Below are positions 49,939-59,532 of a stretch of DNA of 64,000 nucleotides, in pieces (position 1 is the first letter of the stretch; each line of letters starts with the position of its first letter). The notes under the pieces were generated by a model. That model was not told the DNA's origin, ran no database searches, and worked only from the letters and a program-made list of their open reading frames with translations. Location: positions 1 through 64,000 of IMG/VR virus record IMGVR_UViG_3300028800_000060. One strand, given 5' to 3'. Origin of the DNA: a virus. A program made the position numbers and the translations under genes.

Positions 49939-50228
49939 AGCCATTAACATTTGCAGATTATAATAAAGAAGTTAGAGATTTCCCAGGTGTCGTTATTCTA
50001 TTTTTTACAGCACCATGGGCCATACCGGCCTTAAAAACTGCGTCATTTCTACGTTCATCAAATTTAGAAATTAAAATATTTTCCGTAGATTATGATTCCC
50101 AACGAGAATTGGTATCACTATTTTCAGTTAGAGAATTACCTTTTGTTTACTGTTTACGAAATGGACAGGTTAATTCATTCGCATGGCATTGCGAAACGGA
50201 ATCTGAGTTGAAAGAATTATTGAAATGA
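49935..50228 (+). CDS. thioredoxin-fold protein lacking the CxxC
   Basis: A 97-residue thioredoxin-like domain: VVILFFTAPWAIPALKTASF aligns with the WCGPC region, but both cysteines are replaced (Ala and Ala); the cis-Pro loop ELPFVYCLRNGQV is present. It cannot do dithiol redox chemistry, so it may be a binding or decoy protein. Confidence 0.65.
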   Translation: MKPLTFADYNKEVRDFPGVVILFFTAPWAIPALKTASFLRSSNLEIKIFSVDYDSQRELVSLFSVRELPFVYCLRNGQVNSFAWHCETESELKELLK

Positions 50229-50482
50229 TACGCGGAGCAAATAAAACACCACTCACATTTTTGGTCCTAATTTTGTGTTCGTTATTACAAACAACACCAG
50301 AACGAAGTGAGATGTACCAAGATTTGTGTGATTCATTAGGTGAACGTAGAGTGTTGAATAAAATTAATACCTTGGAAAAACATGGTTACGTTGATATCGG
50401 TGTTTCAACCAGAACCGCTTGGATCAATTCTAACGGAAAAGAGTTGTTAGATGACCTTAGAAAAATTTTTAGTCCTAAATAA
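50225..50482 (+). CDS. winged-helix-like protein
   Basis: An 85-residue protein: helix, DLCDSLGERRVLNKINTLEK (recognition-helix-like), then HGYVDIGVSTRTAWINSNGK as a beta wing. Resembles small phage MarR/PadR-like DNA-binding domains. ATGA overlap with the previous gene; target unknown. Confidence 0.5.
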   Translation: MIRGANKTPLTFLVLILCSLLQTTPERSEMYQDLCDSLGERRVLNKINTLEKHGYVDIGVSTRTAWINSNGKELLDDLRKIFSPK

Positions 50483-51227
50483 ATCAATCCTTTGTATTTC
50501 AGTTGCCGCTTCTCTCCTGGTTGTAACTCCCTTTATCGTTAACCGCCAATTGACAGCTTTTCGAAATGATGTTAATATACAATTGAGTAGTTTACGAAAC
50601 GATTCTAAAACATTGATTAATGAGCGGGCCGATAGTCTCCAATCGACTGTCGTTACTCTCTTCGATAAGACTAACGATAGAGTAAGTTCCCTTGAAAGGA
50701 ATACGTTTAATTTAGCAAATGATTTACGTGAAGATTCCTTTGGTGCGATTGGAGATGTTCGTAAAGATTTATTTGCGCGGGTCGATACATTAGGTGGTAC
50801 TCTAAATTCTAATCTCAATACGCAAATGTCTTCCTTGAATTCAACAATTGGAGATGTTGCTAAACCATACAAAGAGATGCCTGGTGTATTGGCTACACGG
50901 TTTGATAGGCAAACTGATTGTGACCATAACGCTTTATGTTGGCAAAATTTAACAACAGATGTTTTAACTAATTTCCGTTTTACTGGAAGAGATTTGAGTA
51001 CTTCAGCAAAAGTTTTTAGTGATGGATTTCCGGTTATAGAAACCGGTATACAAACATCGGTAACCAATTTTGCGTCTATAACTACAAATATTAATAAATT
51101 GACCACTCCAAAATGGTATGACAGACTTTTAGGTTATGGATTAAATGGTGTAATGATTTATCGAAATTTGAATCCCGTTACTAATTTGACAGTTAAGGGA
51201 ACGCAAGTGATATCTTCGTTGAAATAA
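50451..51227 (+). CDS. membrane-anchored coiled-coil protein
   Basis: A 258-residue protein with an N-terminal anchor (ILCISVAASLLVVTPFIV), a heptad-rich region (~35-130) and a conserved-looking end (LTTPKWYDRLLGYGLNGVMI). A ribosome site is not clear and it starts inside the previous gene. Periplasmic topology likely; function unknown. Confidence 0.6.
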   Translation: MTLEKFLVLNKSILCISVAASLLVVTPFIVNRQLTAFRNDVNIQLSSLRNDSKTLINERADSLQSTVVTLFDKTNDRVSSLERNTFNLANDLREDSFGAIGDVRKDLFARVDTLGGTLNSNLNTQMSSLNSTIGDVAKPYKEMPGVLATRFDRQTDCDHNALCWQNLTTDVLTNFRFTGRDLSTSAKVFSDGFPVIETGIQTSVTNFASITTNINKLTTPKWYDRLLGYGLNGVMIYRNLNPVTNLTVKGTQVISSLK

Positions 51228-51253
51228 ATACTAATATAGGAATGGCTGATTGA

Positions 51254-51619
51254 ATGACGACAATTTATAATGGTTTAGTCCAAAAAACATCAGAAGGACA
51301 ACAACCAATGTTGGAACAAACATCATGGGTAAAGATAAACAAACAATGCTATACCCTTGTCGACCAAAGTTTTAAAGTTTTTGCAATAATTACTACCGCT
51401 TATGATACAACAGATGGAGATGAATTATGTATTTGGGATGTAGAAATCGAAGGTGATGAATTTGGTTCTTATATAAGTTTGTACGCTGCAAAATTGGCAG
51501 TTCAAGAGGCCATAGCTCAATACGATGCGAAAGTAGCGGCGCAACAAAATCGGAAACAAAAGAAAAAGACTGTAGCAAAAAAGAAGACTGTAGAAAAAAA
51601 GAGTGTTAGTAGGAAATAA
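51254..51619 (+). CDS. hypothetical 121-residue protein with Lys-rich tail
   Basis: Residues 1-95 form a mixed fold (TTIYNGLVQKTSEGQQPML...); the last 25 are Lys-rich (KQKKKTVAKKKTVEKK), suggesting nucleic-acid contact. AAATAAATAC at 51225 may be a late motif. No family. Confidence 0.5.
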   Translation: MTTIYNGLVQKTSEGQQPMLEQTSWVKINKQCYTLVDQSFKVFAIITTAYDTTDGDELCIWDVEIEGDEFGSYISLYAAKLAVQEAIAQYDAKVAAQQNRKQKKKTVAKKKTVEKKSVSRK

Positions 51620-51620
51620 A

Positions 51621-51782
51621 ATGAAAACATATGTCGTGGAATTAGAACGTAATTTACAATTAGTGCGTGTTGACGCATATAATATGGAAAGACTAGATGG
51701 TGATTTGGTTTTCTATAATAAATGCTATGAAGTGGTTGCGGCCTTTTCTAAAGGAAGTTGGAGCGTAGTTTTAAGTTCTTGA
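51621..51782 (+). CDS. 53-residue hypothetical protein
   Basis: ATG 51621 is 1 nt after the previous stop; TGA 51780 overlaps the polymerase promoter's -35. MKTYVVELERNLQLVRVDAY... is a small beta protein similar in style to phage proteins that begin MKxYxVE. No family. Confidence 0.5.
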   Translation: MKTYVVELERNLQLVRVDAYNMERLDGDLVFYNKCYEVVAAFSKGSWSVVLSS

Positions 51783-51807
51783 CATTTTTATCGTAATTTG
51801 CTATATT
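51779..51807 (+). promoter_or_regulatory. DNA polymerase promoter, leaderless start
   Basis: TTGACA (51779-51784), 17 bp, TATATT (51802-51807); the polymerase ATG at 51815 is 7 nt later with only ATTATTA between. Confidence 0.7.
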
Positions 51808-51814
51808 ATTATTA

Positions 51815-54478
51815 ATGAGTCGAGTATACACTAATTGCCAGGTTTCAGGCAATCAAATCCTCCTAAAAGAAATTGAAGACGGAAAACGAAAGAGATACAG
51901 AGTTGATTATAAACCAACTCTGTATGTCTCTGGAAAGCCAAATAGTACTTGGCATACATTGTCTGGGTTGCCTGTCGAACCTCTCCAATTTGGAAGTATA
52001 AAAGAAGCACGTGAATTCGTGAAGATGAATGGGGAAGTTAAAGACTATCCTCTTTACGGAAACACAATGTTTCAATATGCCTTCATTTCGGATGAATATC
52101 CAGAGCATGAGATACATTATAACATAAACGATATTTGTATTATTTCTTTGGATATTGAGTGTGAAAGTGAAAGCGGTTTCACACAAGACGCAGCACAAGA
52201 AACTCCGGAACGTATCAATGTAATTACCATTAAAGAATTTGGAAAAGATATGTATTATGTCTTTACTATTTTGGATGGTGATATCTACAATTCTTCCAAT
52301 TGTTTTGTTCCCAAAAGTAAAAACATAACACATTATGAATATGACTCTGAAGCAGAAATGCTACAGGGTTTCCTTACTTTTTGGCGTAAATTAGATCCCG
52401 ATATTGTTACTGGATGGAACTCCAGATTCTTCGATATTCCTTACATTTATAACCGAATCGTAATGCTATTCGATGAAAAAATGGCCCGCAAATTATCTCC
52501 TTGGGGACAAGTTCAGGAAGAAATTGTTAATTTCATGATGCGGGATCATAAGTGTTATGCCATTAGCGGTATTTCACAATTAGATTATCTTCAGATCTAT
52601 CGAAAAAATGTACTTGATCCGCGCGAGAACTACAAATTAGATCATATCACTAAAGTAGAACTAGGTGAAGGAAAAGTTGATTGGCGCGAAAAATACGACA
52701 CAATGAAGGAATTCTACCATAAAGATTTCCAATGGTTCGTAGAATACAATATCCAAGATGTTCGTTTGATTGAGATGTTGGAAAAGAAACGCTCATTGAT
52801 AAATCTTATCGTCAATGTTGCGTATATGACCAAGACCAATTATGTGGATGTTTTGGCACAAACCCGTATCTGGGATGTATTCATTTACAATTGGCTTAAA
52901 GAGGAAAAGATTGTTATTCCTCAAAAAGAATTCCAGTTTAAAAATGACCAATTTGTTGGTGCATATGTTAAAGACCCCCTACCTGGTTTATACAATAATG
53001 TGGTATCATTTGACGTAGCATCTCTTTATCCAAATATCATTCGTGTTTTGAATATTGGACCAGAAACTAAAAATACCGACCATCGTTTACAATTAACTCC
53101 TGAAGATTACCTTAATGAAACGGATAATTGGGAAGAAGCATTTGGTTATGCGACTTCGAATAATTGTAGTATAGCATCAAATGGAGTTTTCTACAGTAAG
53201 GAAAAATTAAGTTTTTATAGTCGTATGGTTGCGACTTTGTTTACCAATAGAAAGAAATACCAAGCTGAAGTTAAAAAAGCAAAGAGTGAACTGGAAAATT
53301 GTGCTGATCCAAAACGTAAAGAAGAACTTGGAAATATTGTAGCATCATTCGACATCAAACAAAAAGCTACCAAAATTATGATGAATTCGTTGTATGGTGC
53401 TTTTGGTAGCCAGTATTTTAGATATTACGATTTAGATAATGCGGTGGCTGTTACAGCCACCGGCCAATTTATAATTCAGTATATCCAACAGGGAATAAAT
53501 GAATATTTCAATGATCTATTCAAGACTGATAAAGTTGATTTTGTTATCTATTCCGATACAGATTCTGTTTACGTTTCTTTAGATAAAATTACCCAACATG
53601 TTTTTAAAGGGAAAAAGATAGAAAAAGTCAAATTGATCCAATTTATGGATAAAATCTGTAAAGATAAATTGGAACCAAAAATTGATAAATTATTTGAAAA
53701 TATAACCCATTCGTTTATTAATGGCATGCGTGCTGAGAAACCTATTCTTAGTATGAAGCGCGAGGTTATTTCTGATCGTAGTATCTTTGCTTCCAAAAAA
53801 CATTACATTTTACAAGTATGGAATTCAGAAGGGGAAAATTATTATGAATGTGATGATTGCCATAATAAGTTCTCCGGTTTTTCTGAGGTAGCACCACATT
53901 GTAATAAATGCAAGAGTGAAAAAACCAAACGAGTACCCAAATTAAAAATTATGGGTTTCGATATGGTTAAATCAAGTTTGCCACAATTTTCAAAAGATGC
54001 TATGAAAACAGCGGTGAACATTGTTATGACCGGTACTCAAAGTGAATTAGCGGATTATATTGAGAGTACTAGATTGAAATTTATGAAATTGCCGGTAGAG
54101 GATGTTTCTTGTCCTCGCGGCGCTAATAATCTTGAAAAGTGGAGTGATGACGAAGATACGTATACAAAAGGAACACCTCTTCCCGTAAAAGGTGTTTTAC
54201 TCTTCAATGAATATTTGGTTAAATTAGGATTACAAGCCAAATATCCACCAATTGCATCTTCAGAAAAAATTAAATTTGTTTACTTAAAACAACCAAATCC
54301 GATACATGATAAGGTTATAGCATTTAATGGTAAACTTCCTGAAGAATTTGGTTTGCACAAATATATTGACCACAACAAAATGTTTGAGTTAACAATATTG
54401 CAACCTATTTCAAAAATTTTAGATCCAATTGGTTGGTCTACAGAAAAATCCTACGATATGGAAAAATTCTTTAAATAA
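51815..54478 (+). CDS. 43: gp43-like family B DNA polymerase
   Basis: An 887-residue replicative polymerase. Exonuclease motifs: SLDIECESE (~110), VTGWNSRFFDIPY (~196) and YNIQDVRLIEML (~310). Polymerase motifs: SFDVASLYPNIIR (motif A, ~397), KIMMNSLYGAFGS (motif B, ~516) and YSDTDSVYVS (motif C, ~577). An unusual zinc-ribbon insertion (CDDCHNKFSGF..CNKC) lies near residue 680. In T4, gp43 represses its own translation through a leader hairpin; here the promoter leaves no leader, so control must differ. Confidence 0.95.
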   Translation: MSRVYTNCQVSGNQILLKEIEDGKRKRYRVDYKPTLYVSGKPNSTWHTLSGLPVEPLQFGSIKEAREFVKMNGEVKDYPLYGNTMFQYAFISDEYPEHEIHYNINDICIISLDIECESESGFTQDAAQETPERINVITIKEFGKDMYYVFTILDGDIYNSSNCFVPKSKNITHYEYDSEAEMLQGFLTFWRKLDPDIVTGWNSRFFDIPYIYNRIVMLFDEKMARKLSPWGQVQEEIVNFMMRDHKCYAISGISQLDYLQIYRKNVLDPRENYKLDHITKVELGEGKVDWREKYDTMKEFYHKDFQWFVEYNIQDVRLIEMLEKKRSLINLIVNVAYMTKTNYVDVLAQTRIWDVFIYNWLKEEKIVIPQKEFQFKNDQFVGAYVKDPLPGLYNNVVSFDVASLYPNIIRVLNIGPETKNTDHRLQLTPEDYLNETDNWEEAFGYATSNNCSIASNGVFYSKEKLSFYSRMVATLFTNRKKYQAEVKKAKSELENCADPKRKEELGNIVASFDIKQKATKIMMNSLYGAFGSQYFRYYDLDNAVAVTATGQFIIQYIQQGINEYFNDLFKTDKVDFVIYSDTDSVYVSLDKITQHVFKGKKIEKVKLIQFMDKICKDKLEPKIDKLFENITHSFINGMRAEKPILSMKREVISDRSIFASKKHYILQVWNSEGENYYECDDCHNKFSGFSEVAPHCNKCKSEKTKRVPKLKIMGFDMVKSSLPQFSKDAMKTAVNIVMTGTQSELADYIESTRLKFMKLPVEDVSCPRGANNLEKWSDDEDTYTKGTPLPVKGVLLFNEYLVKLGLQAKYPPIASSEKIKFVYLKQPNPIHDKVIAFNGKLPEEFGLHKYIDHNKMFELTILQPISKILDPIGWSTEKSYDMEKFFK

Positions 54479-54481
54479 AAA

Positions 54482-54907
54482 ATGGAAAAAGAAATTTTAA
54501 AACAAACAGAAACCCCCACGATAATTTGGCCACCTAATACTGTAAAAGAAGTAGTTAAAATGCGAGATTTTGGAACAGGTGCCACCCGTGATAATGAAGA
54601 CGGAAAATTAGATTTTGAAGCATGTTGTAGTCCACTTGTGGAAGAACGTTTTGCTGAATATATGTTACAATGTAGTTATCTGCCTGATGGTACTAGGCGA
54701 GCAGATGATAATTGGCAAAATGGGATTCCCAAAACCTCGTACATGAAATCACTCAAACGTCATATTCATGATGTGTGGAAGCTTCATAGAGGATATAAAA
54801 CAACAGACGGAAAGACTGGTAAACCAGTTGATATGGAAACAGCTTTATGTGCCGTTCTTTTTAATGTCAATGGTTATTTACATGAGATTTTGAAAGAGAG
54901 AAAATGA
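54482..54907 (+). CDS. dATP/dGTP diphosphohydrolase-like protein (DUF5664)
   Basis: A 141-residue protein with FGTGATRDNEDGKLDFEACC then SPLVEERFAEYML, YMKSLKRHIHDVWKLHRG and ALCAVLFNVNGYLHE, the DUF5664 pattern often annotated as dATP/dGTP diphosphohydrolase. Starts 3 nt after the polymerase. Likely trims the dNTP pool; the annotation is by family name only. Confidence 0.75.
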   Translation: MEKEILKQTETPTIIWPPNTVKEVVKMRDFGTGATRDNEDGKLDFEACCSPLVEERFAEYMLQCSYLPDGTRRADDNWQNGIPKTSYMKSLKRHIHDVWKLHRGYKTTDGKTGKPVDMETALCAVLFNVNGYLHEILKERK

Positions 54908-54908
54908 T

Positions 54909-55583
54909 ATGCAGCAAATTACGGAATTGACTGGTGAAGCTTTATATAATCGTGAATTGAAAAGTGGGACGCCAAATGGATCTTATGAAAAGGGAACATA
55001 TATGGTTACATACACTGGTAAGCATATTTTTCCTTTAGATCCAAATCCCGATGATATCGATATTAAAGATATCGCACATGCTCTATCAAATAATTGCCGT
55101 TTTGGTGGGCATGTGAGACAATTTTATTCTGTTGCCCAACATTGTGTAATTGTTAGTCAGTTATGTGAACCTGAAAATGCTCTTGGTGGTTTATTGCATG
55201 ATGCATCCGAAGCATATTTGAGTGATATTATTCGTCCGGTAAAGTATACCGAACGAATGAAGGGATATTTAGAAATTGAACGCCAATTAGAAAAAGTAAT
55301 TGCTAAAAGATTTTCTATACCTTTCCCCATGACGGAAGATATTAAATATGCGGATGACATGGCATTGATTGCTGAAGGATATGCATTATTCAAGCCTATT
55401 CCTGATTGGGTTTTTCGTAGATTACAAGGTTCTGGATTATCTGAACCATTGTACCAACTTGAAACTTGTTGGACACCCCTAGTTGCGAAGGGTATGTTTT
55501 TGAAACGTTTTATGGAATTAAAGGGTGTTAAAATTTCTGTTCCCACACAAGAGGAGATAGATGCCGCGACCAAAGAAAATTAA
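54909..55583 (+). CDS. HD-domain nucleotidase (YfbR-like)
   Basis: A 224-residue HD hydrolase: YTGKHIFPLDPNPDDIDIKD, CRFGGHVRQFYSVAQH and LLHDASEAYLSD carry the metal-binding H...HD; IKYADDMALIAEG is the fourth site. YfbR-type enzymes cut 5'-deoxynucleotides; relatives cut dATP (DatZ). It forms a nucleotide-pool unit with the gene at 54482. Confidence 0.8.
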   Translation: MQQITELTGEALYNRELKSGTPNGSYEKGTYMVTYTGKHIFPLDPNPDDIDIKDIAHALSNNCRFGGHVRQFYSVAQHCVIVSQLCEPENALGGLLHDASEAYLSDIIRPVKYTERMKGYLEIERQLEKVIAKRFSIPFPMTEDIKYADDMALIAEGYALFKPIPDWVFRRLQGSGLSEPLYQLETCWTPLVAKGMFLKRFMELKGVKISVPTQEEIDAATKEN

Positions 55584-56790
55584 AGAAAAAAAGGTAAAAA
55601 TACCTAAAGCTCCCCGAGAAAAAAAAATCCAAAGAATTAAGAAAGTTGCTTCAAATGATGGATTCTTTTCCTCATTAGTTGCAGCAACCGGAAATGAATT
55701 AGCATCGGCAGCATCGAATGGTATTGCTGCGGGTGATGTTACCGGATGGATCGACACCGGTGTTTATTACCTAAATGCCCAATTATCGGGTTCATTGTAT
55801 GGTGGTATTCCCGATAATAAGATTGTTGTGTTTGCGGGTCTGTCAGGTGTAGGAAAAACTTTCTTTGTGTTGAGCATAGTAAAATATTACCTCGATACGC
55901 ATCCTACTGGTGGTGTAATGTTTTTTGAGAGTGAAAGTGCTATTTCCAAGAAAATGTTGGAAGATCGTGGCATTGACACTAAGAGAGTATTCATTATTCC
56001 CGTTTCTACAATCCAAGAATGGAGAACACAGGCCCTTAAAGTTTTGGCGAAATACAAGTCTGTGGCCGAAGAGAAACGCCAACCAATGTTGTATTGCTTG
56101 GACTCTTTGGGTATGTTGTCTACCACCAAAGAGATGGAAGATTCTGAATCGGGTTCAGAAAAAGCGGATATGACCCGAGCCAAGATAATTAAGGCAGCAT
56201 TCCGAACACTGACATTGAAATTAGGTGTTCTTGGTGTTCCATTTATCATAACAAATCACACCTATGAGACACAGGGATTATTTTCTAAGAAAGTTCAAAG
56301 CGGAGGTTCCGGCGTACAATATGCGAATTCAATGACCGTGATGCTCGGTAAATCAACCGAGAAAGAGGGAGATGAAGTTGTTGGTGCCGTCCTCTACAGT
56401 CAATTAGAAAAGGGACGTCTCACAAAAGAGAAAACCAAAATTGAAATCAAACTGAGATATACAACAGGATTGGATAGGTATTACGGTTTACTAGATCTTG
56501 CTGAGAAGTACGGTATCGCCGTCAAAAAGAAGAAGGATAAAGATCCTTCCGATAAGAAGAAAACTGGATTAGAAGCCTTGAAGGAAAAGAAAAAGGCGAA
56601 GAGTGGAGATTTCACTATGGGAGGCCAAACGGCTTCAGATAAGGAAATTTACGCAAATCCTGAAAAGTACTTTACACCTGAGGTTATGGCTGATTTAGAA
56701 ATTGCCGCAGCTAAAGAATTTAATTATGGTATTTCTGTTGAGATAGGTGCCACGGATGAGGAACCCGTAATAGAACAAGATGAACTCTAA
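55561..56790 (+). CDS. uvsX: UvsX recombinase (RecA-like)
   Basis: A 409-residue recombinase. Basic N-terminal tail, then Walker A FAGLSGVGKTFF (~residue 95), FFESESAISKKML, Walker B PMLYCLDSLGML, and FIITNHTYETQGLF...GGSGVQYANS (DNA-binding loop 2). UvsX drives strand exchange with UvsY; it lies beside gp41 as in T4. Starts 22 bp inside the HD gene. Confidence 0.93.
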   Translation: MPRPKKIKEKKVKIPKAPREKKIQRIKKVASNDGFFSSLVAATGNELASAASNGIAAGDVTGWIDTGVYYLNAQLSGSLYGGIPDNKIVVFAGLSGVGKTFFVLSIVKYYLDTHPTGGVMFFESESAISKKMLEDRGIDTKRVFIIPVSTIQEWRTQALKVLAKYKSVAEEKRQPMLYCLDSLGMLSTTKEMEDSESGSEKADMTRAKIIKAAFRTLTLKLGVLGVPFIITNHTYETQGLFSKKVQSGGSGVQYANSMTVMLGKSTEKEGDEVVGAVLYSQLEKGRLTKEKTKIEIKLRYTTGLDRYYGLLDLAEKYGIAVKKKKDKDPSDKKKTGLEALKEKKKAKSGDFTMGGQTASDKEIYANPEKYFTPEVMADLEIAAAKEFNYGISVEIGATDEEPVIEQDEL

Positions 56791-57109
56791 AATATTACCA
56801 GACGGATATTACACGCGCGATGAAGCAAATCCTTACCTCATTAGGCTCCGTATGGGGCCTTTTGAGGGCCTTTTGATTCAGATTTGTGAAGGAATCAAAA
56901 TTCGAAAAGAAATTTTGACTTCCACCCCACAACTGTTGTATGATTATCGTATACTTCATTATGGGCATCTTAGTGCTCATGAGTGCGAAACTTCTAAATC
57001 TCTTTCCCGTATTATTGCTGCCATTGCTGTAGAATTGGTTTCTGTTGACATACAGAATGGAACTAAAATAGAAAGCGTCACATGCCCGAGTCCCGGATCG
57101 AAACGATAA
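56780..57109 (+). CDS. hypothetical protein between UvsX and gp41
   Basis: A 109-residue protein overlapping uvsX by 11 bp and gp41 by 28 bp. NPYLIRLRMGPFEGLLIQIC then a helical half. In T4-like phages this slot can hold small replication genes, but I do not recognise it. Confidence 0.6.
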   Translation: MNSKILPDGYYTRDEANPYLIRLRMGPFEGLLIQICEGIKIRKEILTSTPQLLYDYRILHYGHLSAHECETSKSLSRIIAAIAVELVSVDIQNGTKIESVTCPSPGSKR

Positions 57110-58542
57110 TTCTAAAAAACCTTTTTAATAATGAAGATTACACGAGAAAAGTAATTCCTTATCTTAAGGAAGAATATTTCAGTTCTGAAGAAAAAATCAT
57201 ATTCCGTCATTCAAATAAATTTATTTCTGAGTGGAATAAATTACCTACAGTTTCTTCTATCGCAGTTTCTGTTGATGGAGATAAAGGTGTTGGTGAAGAC
57301 ACTTATAAAGAAGTTCTTGAAGTATTAGAAAATTTAGAAACAAATGAACCTGTTGATTCAGAGTGGTTGGTAAAACAGACTGAAGAATTTTGTAAAGAAA
57401 AGGCATTGGCAAATGCTGCATTCGCCGCTGTTGGTATCCTCGAAGGCAATAATAAAAAACTAGACAAAGGTGCCATACCAGGAATATTTGAGGATGCATT
57501 AGCTATTAGTTTTGATCCCCATATAGGACACGATTATATAGAAGATTCGGAATCTCGATATGACAAGTTACATGAATCGGTATATAAAATACCTTTTGGT
57601 GTAGATATTTGTAATAAGGTAACAAAAGGTGGTGTTGCAGCAAAAACATTGAACCTAGTTGCTGGTGGTGTATATGTGGGAAAAACATTGTTCTTGTGTG
57701 ATTTGGCTAAAAATTATATTTGTAATGGAAAAAATGTTCTGTACATCACACTAGAAATTAGTGAAGAAAATATCGGCCTTCGTATTGATTGTAACCTTTT
57801 AGATATATCAATTGATGATGCTGAAGATATACCAAAAGATGTATTCCTAAAACGTGTTGAAAAAGCTCGCGCTAAAGTTCCGGGCAAATTAATAATTCAT
57901 GAATATCCTGCTACAACAGTTCATGTAAATAATTTTAGGGCATTAATACATGAACTTAAATTGAAGTTGGATTTTATACCTGATGTAATTTTAATTGATT
58001 ACATTGGTTTGATGTTATCTTGCCGTGTTAAACCTAGTGAACCATCGCATGTGATTATTAAATCGGCCGCCGAAGAATTGCGGTCATTGGCACAGGAGTT
58101 AGGAATTCCTATTTGGTCTGCGGCGCAATTGAATGCTGAAGGTATGGGGAGTTCATCTCCTGGAATGACAGATACGGCAGGATCAAAAGTTGGATTGATT
58201 GCTACTTGTGATCTTATGTGGATGATTGTTTGTAGCGATGCTTTGCGCGAATTATCGCAATTATTGGTTATACAACACAAAAATAGATATAAAGATGCGG
58301 CCGATCATCCAAAATTTTATGTTGGTATTGATCGAAAGAAATTTAGATGGTATAATGTCGAACAAAAAGGACAAACTGACCCAGAACATGTTGATCCTTT
58401 GGAAGAGGATGCAGAAATTAAGCAAGCGGTTTCAAAAAAGTATGGGATGCAAGCTTATGAAAGTGCATACAAAAACGGCAAAACAGCCCAATTTGGGCCA
58501 AGAAAACCATTAAAGGAACGTTTCAAGGAATTTAAGGTATGA
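57082..58542 (+). CDS. 41: gp41-like replicative DNA helicase
   Basis: A 486-residue DnaB-family helicase. N-terminal helical domain, then Walker A LVAGGVYVGKTLFLCD (~residue 190), ITLEISEENIGLRID, Walker B DVILIDYIGLMLS, and SAAQLNAEG (motif H3). It unwinds DNA at the fork with a primase partner (gp61), not seen in the window. Confidence 0.93.
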   Translation: MPESRIETIILKNLFNNEDYTRKVIPYLKEEYFSSEEKIIFRHSNKFISEWNKLPTVSSIAVSVDGDKGVGEDTYKEVLEVLENLETNEPVDSEWLVKQTEEFCKEKALANAAFAAVGILEGNNKKLDKGAIPGIFEDALAISFDPHIGHDYIEDSESRYDKLHESVYKIPFGVDICNKVTKGGVAAKTLNLVAGGVYVGKTLFLCDLAKNYICNGKNVLYITLEISEENIGLRIDCNLLDISIDDAEDIPKDVFLKRVEKARAKVPGKLIIHEYPATTVHVNNFRALIHELKLKLDFIPDVILIDYIGLMLSCRVKPSEPSHVIIKSAAEELRSLAQELGIPIWSAAQLNAEGMGSSSPGMTDTAGSKVGLIATCDLMWMIVCSDALRELSQLLVIQHKNRYKDAADHPKFYVGIDRKKFRWYNVEQKGQTDPEHVDPLEEDAEIKQAVSKKYGMQAYESAYKNGKTAQFGPRKPLKERFKEFKV

Positions 58543-58554
58543 AAGGATATTTAA

Positions 58555-59532
58555 ATGGCATTTCAACTTACACCACCGGCAATTAAAAGTATGCTTTTGA
58601 GTTTCGGTTATTCAAACGTACAAACTCTTCCATTAGGTGGAAATAAGATTTCGGGATTTTATATCGTTTTAGAATCCAAAAATGTTAGTTGGCGTGCACC
58701 AATTTTTGCCTATTTGAGAGATATAAAAATCTTTGGTGAGCCTAAATTAGGCAATTCAGGCAAAAAAGAGCATACATGGGAAACAGATTTTATCGATATT
58801 GGTGGATATAGGATTACAGCGGGACTGAAAGAACTTAAAAATATAAAAGTTTCTGCGGGTAAATCTAATGAATTAGTTTTATACCATACTATAAAAGAAT
58901 ATTTGGATCAATATAAAATAATTGATATAAAATTTCAGGAAGGTAATAGGAGATTTTTTCTTATTTCTGGTGTTACTGATGTTGCTGATGTTAGTAAGAA
59001 AACTGGGGAACGAAGAAAAAGTGATATAAACCTAACAGGTCAGTTTTCGGGCACCTTCGCACTGTCATTGAAAGAGAAAAAATTTCCTTCTTGGGAAACA
59101 GTAGAAACCTACTGGAAAGACAAACATAATGTTTTGGCTTATGCGATTGCTAATCAAAAAACTAAGGTAGAAACTATTGGTACAGAATTTTCTTTATCCC
59201 AAAGTATAGCTGTAAAATGTAAACCATTTGAAGCCCAGTCTGTTATTTTCGGTTCAGATATTCATGATAAAGGACTAATACTAACACAAACCTGGAAATC
59301 AGGTAATTTTGATTGGGATTATAAAAATAGAACACTGATTATCGAAACTGTTGATATAATACATGCTATGAGCGATGTTAGTAGTTCTATGTGGCCCTAT
59401 TTTCAATTGAGAAATCACAGTGGCCATAAATCAAAATTTCTTCCCGGAGTACATGCTTTAGCAGTTCCTTTTGATAATCTATCGTCAAAGGATGTTATCC
59501 TACCTGAAAGTTCTAGGACATATACAAAATGA
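58555..59532 (+). CDS. possible PD-(D/E)xK nuclease-like protein
   Basis: A 325-residue protein of no named family. Residues ~150-185 (KKTGERRKSDINL ... ALSLKEKKFPSWE) resemble a nuclease core: an Asp followed after a strand by S-L-K. The rest is mixed alpha/beta. AAAGGATATTTAA precedes the ATG; the end overlaps the deaminase by 4 bp. The nuclease reading is inference. Confidence 0.55.
   Translation: MAFQLTPPAIKSMLLSFGYSNVQTLPLGGNKISGFYIVLESKNVSWRAPIFAYLRDIKIFGEPKLGNSGKKEHTWETDFIDIGGYRITAGLKELKNIKVSAGKSNELVLYHTIKEYLDQYKIIDIKFQEGNRRFFLISGVTDVADVSKKTGERRKSDINLTGQFSGTFALSLKEKKFPSWETVETYWKDKHNVLAYAIANQKTKVETIGTEFSLSQSIAVKCKPFEAQSVIFGSDIHDKGLILTQTWKSGNFDWDYKNRTLIIETVDIIHAMSDVSSSMWPYFQLRNHSGHKSKFLPGVHALAVPFDNLSSKDVILPESSRTYTK

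Noticed and set aside
50447-51106. 219-codon minus-strand ORF opposite the coiled-coil gene
   Set aside because: It mirrors the plus-strand gene, which has a membrane anchor and heptads; no promoter or ribosome site on the minus strand.
54482-55583. Z-genome (2-aminoadenine) system: dATP/dGTP hydrolase-like gene plus HD enzyme and a MazG-like gene at 25478
   Set aside because: PurZ, the key adenylosuccinate-synthetase-like enzyme, is not in this window, and the polymerase is a family B gp43 type rather than the DpoZ (PolA-family) type linked to Z genomes. The HD protein fits the common YfbR-like phage group as well.
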